DNA of 64,000 bases, from contig NZ_JABBPN010000007.1 of assembly GCF_012933385.1 (NCBI RefSeq), forward strand, positions 62,001-126,000, given 5' to 3'. Below are positions 60,529 to 64,000 of this stretch, piece after piece. The position numbers and the translations under genes were made by a program. Origin of the DNA: Paenibacillus lemnae (GTDB taxonomy: Bacteria; Bacillota; Bacilli; Paenibacillales; Paenibacillaceae). Within the stretch, counting starts at the first letter, position 1, and every line of letters starts with the position of its first letter. The notes under the pieces were generated by a model that was given only the letters and a program-made list of their open reading frames with translations, was not told the DNA's origin and ran no database searches.

Positions 60529-61653
60529 TTACTTCGCAACATGAATGAGTGGAAGCGTTATCATAAAGGTTGTCCCGGCACCGACCTGGCTTTCCACACC
60601 AATTGTACCTCCGTGGTTTCGGATAATCCGGTAACTAACCGATAAACCTAGACCCGTACCACCCTCTTTTGTTGTAAAAAAAGGATTGAAAAGATGATTC
60701 AGTGTATGCTGATCCATGCCGCCTCCATTGTCGGAAATTGTGATATTGACCTGTTCTCCAATCCGGCTGGCGCTGATCTCAATACGCCCCTGTCCATCAT
60801 GATCATGTTTGCCGTCAATCGCATCCAGTGCATTTTTAACCAGATTTAATATCACCTGCTTGATCTGCTTCACATCCACAGAAATACTGCAGGCTTCCTC
60901 CACTTCACCAGCGCGCAGTTCAATCTGACACCCCTTCATCAGAGCTTCGCTTTCAGTAAGAAGCACAACCTCCTTCAGGAGGGAGCGTACAGGAATAAGT
61001 GTGGTTTGAGGTGCTGAGGGCTTCGATGAATTCAGAAATTCGTAGATAATATCATTCGCGCGATCAATTTCCATCAAAATAATTCGGACATACTCGTCCT
61101 TTCCCAAATGGATCAAATGAGGCCGAAGGAGTTGAATAAATCCCCGAATCGAGGTGAGCGGGTTACGTATTTCATGAGCGATCGAAGCTGAAATTTTCCC
61201 TAACATCGCCAGTTTGTCATTTTGGTATGCCGTTTGTTCGATTTGTTTGAACTCCGACACATCTTTTACACTGATGAGAAAATCACCTTCCATCTGATCG
61301 CCGTAAGTCATAGTAATGAGCCAGGATCGTCCGTACTCGTCCACTAGTTCATGAAATTTCTTCCGGTGGAAGACTGTCTCTCTGAAAATCCGTATAATTT
61401 TCTTCTTTTTGAAGCGTGTAATTCCCGGGTGGCGCAGCAGCTGAGTCAGCGTACAACCCGTTACGGATTTCCGGGGTACTCCCAGCAGCCTGGACATCTG
61501 AACATTAACAAAAGCCAGAACCCCATCGCTGTCAAAGAGGATGATCCCGCTGTCCAGATTCTCTAAAATGTTCTCGTACTTGTTTCTCACAAGCTGCTTA
61601 TGATGAACAAGCCGCATATCCTGCAGCCCGGCTCGATGGATTTCACTCAGCAA
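60529..61653 (-). CDS. PAS-domain sensor histidine kinase, soluble
   Basis: 374 residues, no transmembrane segment. N-terminal PAS domain (about 24-137: ILENLDSGIILFDSDGVLAF, VNVQMSRLLGVPRKSVTGC), then HisKA with phosphoacceptor His160 (SASIAHEIRNPLTSIRGFIQ), and ATPase with NLVKNALDAI, ISDNGGGMD and GGTGLGLSVSYRI. This layout resembles the sporulation kinases (KinA/KinE) and other orphan kinases; no response regulator is adjacent, consistent with feeding a phosphorelay (inferred). The start is TTG 61653 with GGGGGGAG upstream. The 300-base gap upstream (61654-61953) holds only the next gene's terminator. Confidence 0.9.
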   Translation of the reverse strand: MLSEIHRAGLQDMRLVHHKQLVRNKYENILENLDSGIILFDSDGVLAFVNVQMSRLLGVPRKSVTGCTLTQLLRHPGITRFKKKKIIRIFRETVFHRKKFHELVDEYGRSWLITMTYGDQMEGDFLISVKDVSEFKQIEQTAYQNDKLAMLGKISASIAHEIRNPLTSIRGFIQLLRPHLIHLGKDEYVRIILMEIDRANDIIYEFLNSSKPSAPQTTLIPVRSLLKEVVLLTESEALMKGCQIELRAGEVEEACSISVDVKQIKQVILNLVKNALDAIDGKHDHDGQGRIEISASRIGEQVNITISDNGGGMDQHTLNHLFNPFFTTKEGGTGLGLSVSYRIIRNHGGTIGVESQVGAGTTFMITLPLIHVAK

Positions 61654-61922
61654 GACGGCTCCCCCCTTTCTCCTTAAGATGAAATCGCCGAAACATTAAG
61701 GACATGGCAACAAAGAATGGACATTCCATGAACAGAGAGCAGAACCTCCCAGTACATTGGTATTTTCTCCATGATAGTCATGTTGTGGAAGAAACGTCAA
61801 TCGGAGATACTGTCGAAATAGATCAGATGCTAAAAAAACCTAGCAGACTCAGCTGGATCTTTTTATCCTGCTAAGGAATAATGTCAAATTGTAAAAAGCA
61901 GCTGTTCATTATAAATCTCCAC

Positions 61923-61946
61923 AAAAAAAGCCCCAGGCAGGGGCTT
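61923..61946 (-). terminator. Terminator after the small zinc-finger-like gene
   Basis: AAGCCCC / GGGGCTT with loop AGGCA; on the minus strand TTTTTTTG follows. It lies about 8 nt past the stop at 61954. Confidence 0.88.
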
Positions 61947-61953
61947 GGTAATG

Positions 61954-62361
61954 TTATGCTTTCTGCTGAAGCTGCACTCTACGCTGACTCATGACTGCAA
62001 GCCGCCGCTTTAATTCTCTCTGCCACTTCTCATCATCCATCCACTTAGCGACCGCTAGGAGATCCAGGGACATGTCAATCTGACTCTGAACAACTTCTAG
62101 GGCATCTTCGGATTCCCGATTGACCACATTCTCAAAAATAGTCTCTTCATCTTCCATTACATAATCCTGAAAATCCACATGAGAAGCACCGTCTCCGTGT
62201 GCGTATTCGGCTAATATCTCGTATTCATTCTCTACACGATGATGCACTTCTACACGGTGGCATACCGGACAAAATAACAGGGGAACATTATGCACCTGGG
62301 TCCGATAATGTTTCAAAGAACCTTTTGTACCCACCATACTAGCTCCACAGCAAAAACTCAT
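61954..62361 (-). CDS. Small zinc-ribbon-like protein, function unknown
   Basis: 135 residues. N-terminal Cys pairs MSFCCGASMVG and LLFCPVCHRVEVHHRV could bind zinc, similar to the YgiT/MqsA-type N-terminal zinc finger but without its helix-turn-helix. An acidic middle region (YVMEDEETIFENVVNRES) and a basic helical tail (WQRELKRRLAVMSQRRVQ) follow. GGGGAGG 9 nt upstream supports ATG 62361. A single gene; no function assigned. Confidence 0.75.
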   Translation of the reverse strand: MSFCCGASMVGTKGSLKHYRTQVHNVPLLFCPVCHRVEVHHRVENEYEILAEYAHGDGASHVDFQDYVMEDEETIFENVVNRESEDALEVVQSQIDMSLDLLAVAKWMDDEKWQRELKRRLAVMSQRRVQLQQKA

Positions 62362-62577
62362 ATTGTCCACCCTCCCCTGTCTCTATTCATTCACATGTTT
62401 TGATAATTGTATTCGCTTTCACGCTCTATGATTCCTTCAATTTTGCATCGAATTGTTAATTTTGAGTCTTTTGTCCCGGATTTATTATTAAAGTACTACT
62501 TATTTATCTTTATTATTCAAAGTGCTTGTATATATATCAACCGTCAATTCAAGAAGTTAAACATATAACGGAAACGA

Positions 62578-62621
62578 AAAAGCTCCCGTTCCCTGCATCG
62601 GTCTGCAGGGAGTGAGAGCTT
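62578..62621 (-). terminator. Terminator after the peroxiredoxin gene
   Basis: Arms AAGCTC...TCCCTGCA and TGCAGGGA...GAGCTT with loop TCGGTC; on the minus strand TTTTTCG follows. It lies about 25 nt past the stop at 62644. Confidence 0.88.
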
Positions 62622-62643
62622 CCAGTTTTAACAAAATTCAGTC

Positions 62644-63183
62644 TTACAGGTTTGTGTCGCCTGGCTTCCAGTTCATTGCACACAATCCGCCGGATTGCAG
62701 GGCTTGAAGAACACGAAGCGTCTCTTCTACACTGCGGCCCACGTCATTGTGGTTCACGACTTGATACTTCAGTTCGCCTTCTGGATCGATGATAAACAGG
62801 CCGCGCAAAGCTACCCCTTCTTCTTCGATCAGAACGCCATAATCACGAGCAACATTCTTTGTGATATCGGAAGCCAGCGGGAAGTTCAAAGTACCCAGTC
62901 CGCTTGCATCCTTGGAAGCATTAATCCAAGCTTTATGACTGTGAACAGAATCTACGCTTACGCCCAGAACTTCAGTGTCCAAAGTTTTAAATTGATCATA
63001 TGCATCGCTCAAAGCTGTAATTTCAGTTGGACAAACAAACGTGAAATCCAGCGGATAGAAGAAGAATACCAGCCACTTGCCGCGGTAGTCGGACAGGCTG
63101 ACCTTACCAAAATCTTTGCCGTCTCCGGATACAGTTTCCATTGTAAAATCCGGTGCTGCTTTACCAACTAAACGTTCTGCCAT
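62644..63183 (-). CDS. 2-Cys peroxiredoxin (AhpC/YkuU-like)
   Basis: Thiol peroxidase that reduces H2O2 and organic peroxides. Thioredoxin fold: peroxidatic Cys in YPLDFTFVCPTEITALSD (near residue 51), VDSVHSHKAWI, FPLASDITKNVARDYGVL and a resolving Cys in GGLCAMNWKPG near the C-terminus. 179 residues. AAGGAGGAAATC precedes ATG 63183. No ahpF-like reductase gene is adjacent; reduction via thioredoxin is likely, as for YkuU. A perfect PerR-type box and a consensus promoter lie upstream. Confidence 0.94.
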   Translation of the reverse strand: MAERLVGKAAPDFTMETVSGDGKDFGKVSLSDYRGKWLVFFFYPLDFTFVCPTEITALSDAYDQFKTLDTEVLGVSVDSVHSHKAWINASKDASGLGTLNFPLASDITKNVARDYGVLIEEEGVALRGLFIIDPEGELKYQVVNHNDVGRSVEETLRVLQALQSGGLCAMNWKPGDTNL

Positions 63184-63262
63184 GCTTGATTTCCTCCTTA
63201 AGGTACATAAGCAAAATACTTATATATCGTAGAATTATGTTCCGGTGAACATTTCCTCTATG

Positions 63263-63291
63263 ATGTTATCATCGGGGCTTGGCAAAGTCAA
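63263..63291 (-). promoter_or_regulatory. Sigma-A promoter of the peroxiredoxin gene
   Basis: On the minus strand, TTGACT (63291-63286), a 17-nt spacer, TAACAT (63268-63263). The leader would be about 75 nt. Confidence 0.78.
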
Positions 63292-63310
63292 GATTGTAGA
63301 CATTATTTTT

Positions 63311-63325
63311 TTATAATAATTATAA
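63311..63325. promoter_or_regulatory. PerR-type operator upstream of peroxiredoxin
   Basis: TTATAATAATTATAA is a perfect match to the PerR consensus TTATAATNATTATAA (7-1-7 inverted repeat). It lies 20 bp upstream of the -35 box and 128 bp upstream of the start codon, between leuB and the peroxiredoxin gene. PerR represses peroxide-defence genes in Firmicutes. A Fur or Zur box would differ at positions 2 and 14. Confidence 0.75.
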
Positions 63326-63338
63326 TTAAGCGTTTTTA

Positions 63339-64000
63339 TTAAGATTTCCGAATGGCTTTCGCGATCAGATCGCCCATTTCCGTTGTGCTGAGTGCCTTGC
63401 TCTTATCTGCTGCGATATCGGATGTACGGTGTCCTGCATCCAGAACCTCAGCTACTGCACGTTCAATTGCATCCGCTGCTTCAGCATAACCGAAGGTCAG
63501 TCGATACATCAGGGCTACAGATAATATGGTTGCAATCGGATTCGCCAGACCTTGTCCTGCAATATCAGGTGCAGATCCGTGAACCGGCTCGTACAATCCA
63601 TAGCTGCCTTCACCCATCGATGCTGATGCCAGCATACCAATGGATCCTGTCAGCATAGCCGCCTCATCACTCAAAATATCTCCAAACATGTTCTCCGTGA
63701 CAATGACGTCAAAGCTGGACGGACGGCGCAGCAGCTGCATCGCACAGTTATCGACCAGCACATGCTCAAGTTCAATATCCGGATATTCCGGAGCAATTCT
63801 GTTCACCGTTTCACGCCACAGACGGGAAGTTTCAAGCACGTTAGCTTTATCTACGGAAGCCAGTTTCTTACGGCGTTTGCCGGCAATTTCGAAAGCTTGG
63901 CGCACGATACGCTCTACTTCAGACACATTGTATACACAAGTATCTACAGCTTCTTCGCCTCCAGCACCTTCGCGTCTAAATTTCTCACCGAAGTATATAC
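63339..64000 (-). CDS. leuB: 3-isopropylmalate dehydrogenase (5' end outside window)
   Basis: Third enzyme of leucine synthesis; oxidatively decarboxylates 3-isopropylmalate. The reading frame continues to the right edge without a start ([20 protein letters not shown]), so about 220 C-terminal residues are present. Conserved: [15 protein letters not shown] (substrate and metal residues), [40 protein letters not shown] (metal-binding Asp) and [20 protein letters not shown] (NAD-binding loop). No terminator is visible after the stop, only the PerR-type box region, so readthrough into the peroxiredoxin gene is possible. Confidence 0.95.
   Translation of the reverse strand, partial: IYFGEKFRREGAGGEEAVDTCVYNVSEVERIVRQAFEIAGKRRKKLASVDKANVLETSRLWRETVNRIAPEYPDIELEHVLVDNCAMQLLRRPSSFDVIVTENMFGDILSDEAAMLTGSIGMLASASMGEGSYGLYEPVHGSAPDIAGQGLANPIATILSVALMYRLTFGYAEAADAIERAVAEVLDAGHRTSDIAADKSKALSTTEMGDLIAKAIRKS

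Noticed and set aside
61839..61876. CCTAGCAG...CTGCTAAGG inverted repeat as a terminator
   Set aside because: The stem is short and interrupted, and no gene end is nearby on either strand.

Overview
The window looks like chromosomal DNA of an endospore-forming, low-to-mid GC Firmicute, most likely Paenibacillus. Three things suggest this: an LplB/YtcP-type sugar ABC operon followed by a YesN-type AraC response regulator; spore-related genes (ytxC, a CotF-like coat protein, a Spo0E-like phosphatase, a YuiC-like 3D protein, a gamma-SASP-like protein); and futalosine-route menaquinone synthesis (mqnC). Two T-boxes and an S-box riboswitch are typical of Firmicutes. No phage, IS element, CRISPR array or rRNA was seen. 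Genus assignment is inference.

Layout, left to right. 1-5.3 kb: sugar ABC importer and regulator, partly off the left edge. 5.4-6.4 kb: ispH. 6.5-13.3 kb: envelope-stress block made of an OmpR-type two-component system, an HtrA protease and liaFSR. 13.4-18 kb: SASP-like gene, 3D-domain protein, T-box-controlled thrS, ytxC. 18.2-23.4 kb: repeat element, mqnC, and an S-box-controlled metA-metI-metC methionine operon. 23.5-26.3 kb: corA with a long structured leader, HRDC protein with an attenuated leader, DUF3055 protein. 26.3-31 kb: complete bceRS-bceAB antimicrobial-peptide module. 31-40 kb: fructokinase, FEN-type exonuclease, ArsC/Spx-like protein, RluA synthase, cobalamin adenosyltransferase, Spo0E-like, YugH/YugG pair, coat proteins, FAD oxidoreductase, and two more copies of the repeat element.

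39.8-50.9 kb: a zinc-finger-like protein, a 26-residue membrane peptide, a DUF350 protein, mutS2, a YvlD-like protein, a CuA-like lipoprotein, a ZapA protein with a very long coiled coil, and T-box-controlled pheS-pheT. 51-57.5 kb: an ABC-F protein behind a terminator, then a ligase-sbnA-sbnB diaminopropionate operon and a divergent ATP-grasp gene. 57.5-64 kb: tRNA-Gly and tRNA-Pro, an aldolase-like protein, pepA, a PAS sensor kinase, a zinc-finger protein, a peroxiredoxin behind a perfect PerR-type box, and the 3' part of leuB.

The observations most worth following are: a dispersed structured repeat whose stems differ between copies but stay complementary while the flanking sequences are conserved; the diaminopropionate/adenylating-ligase operon; three leaders with attenuator-like or unassigned structures (corA, HRDC, ABC-F); and the ZapA-coiled-coil fusion.
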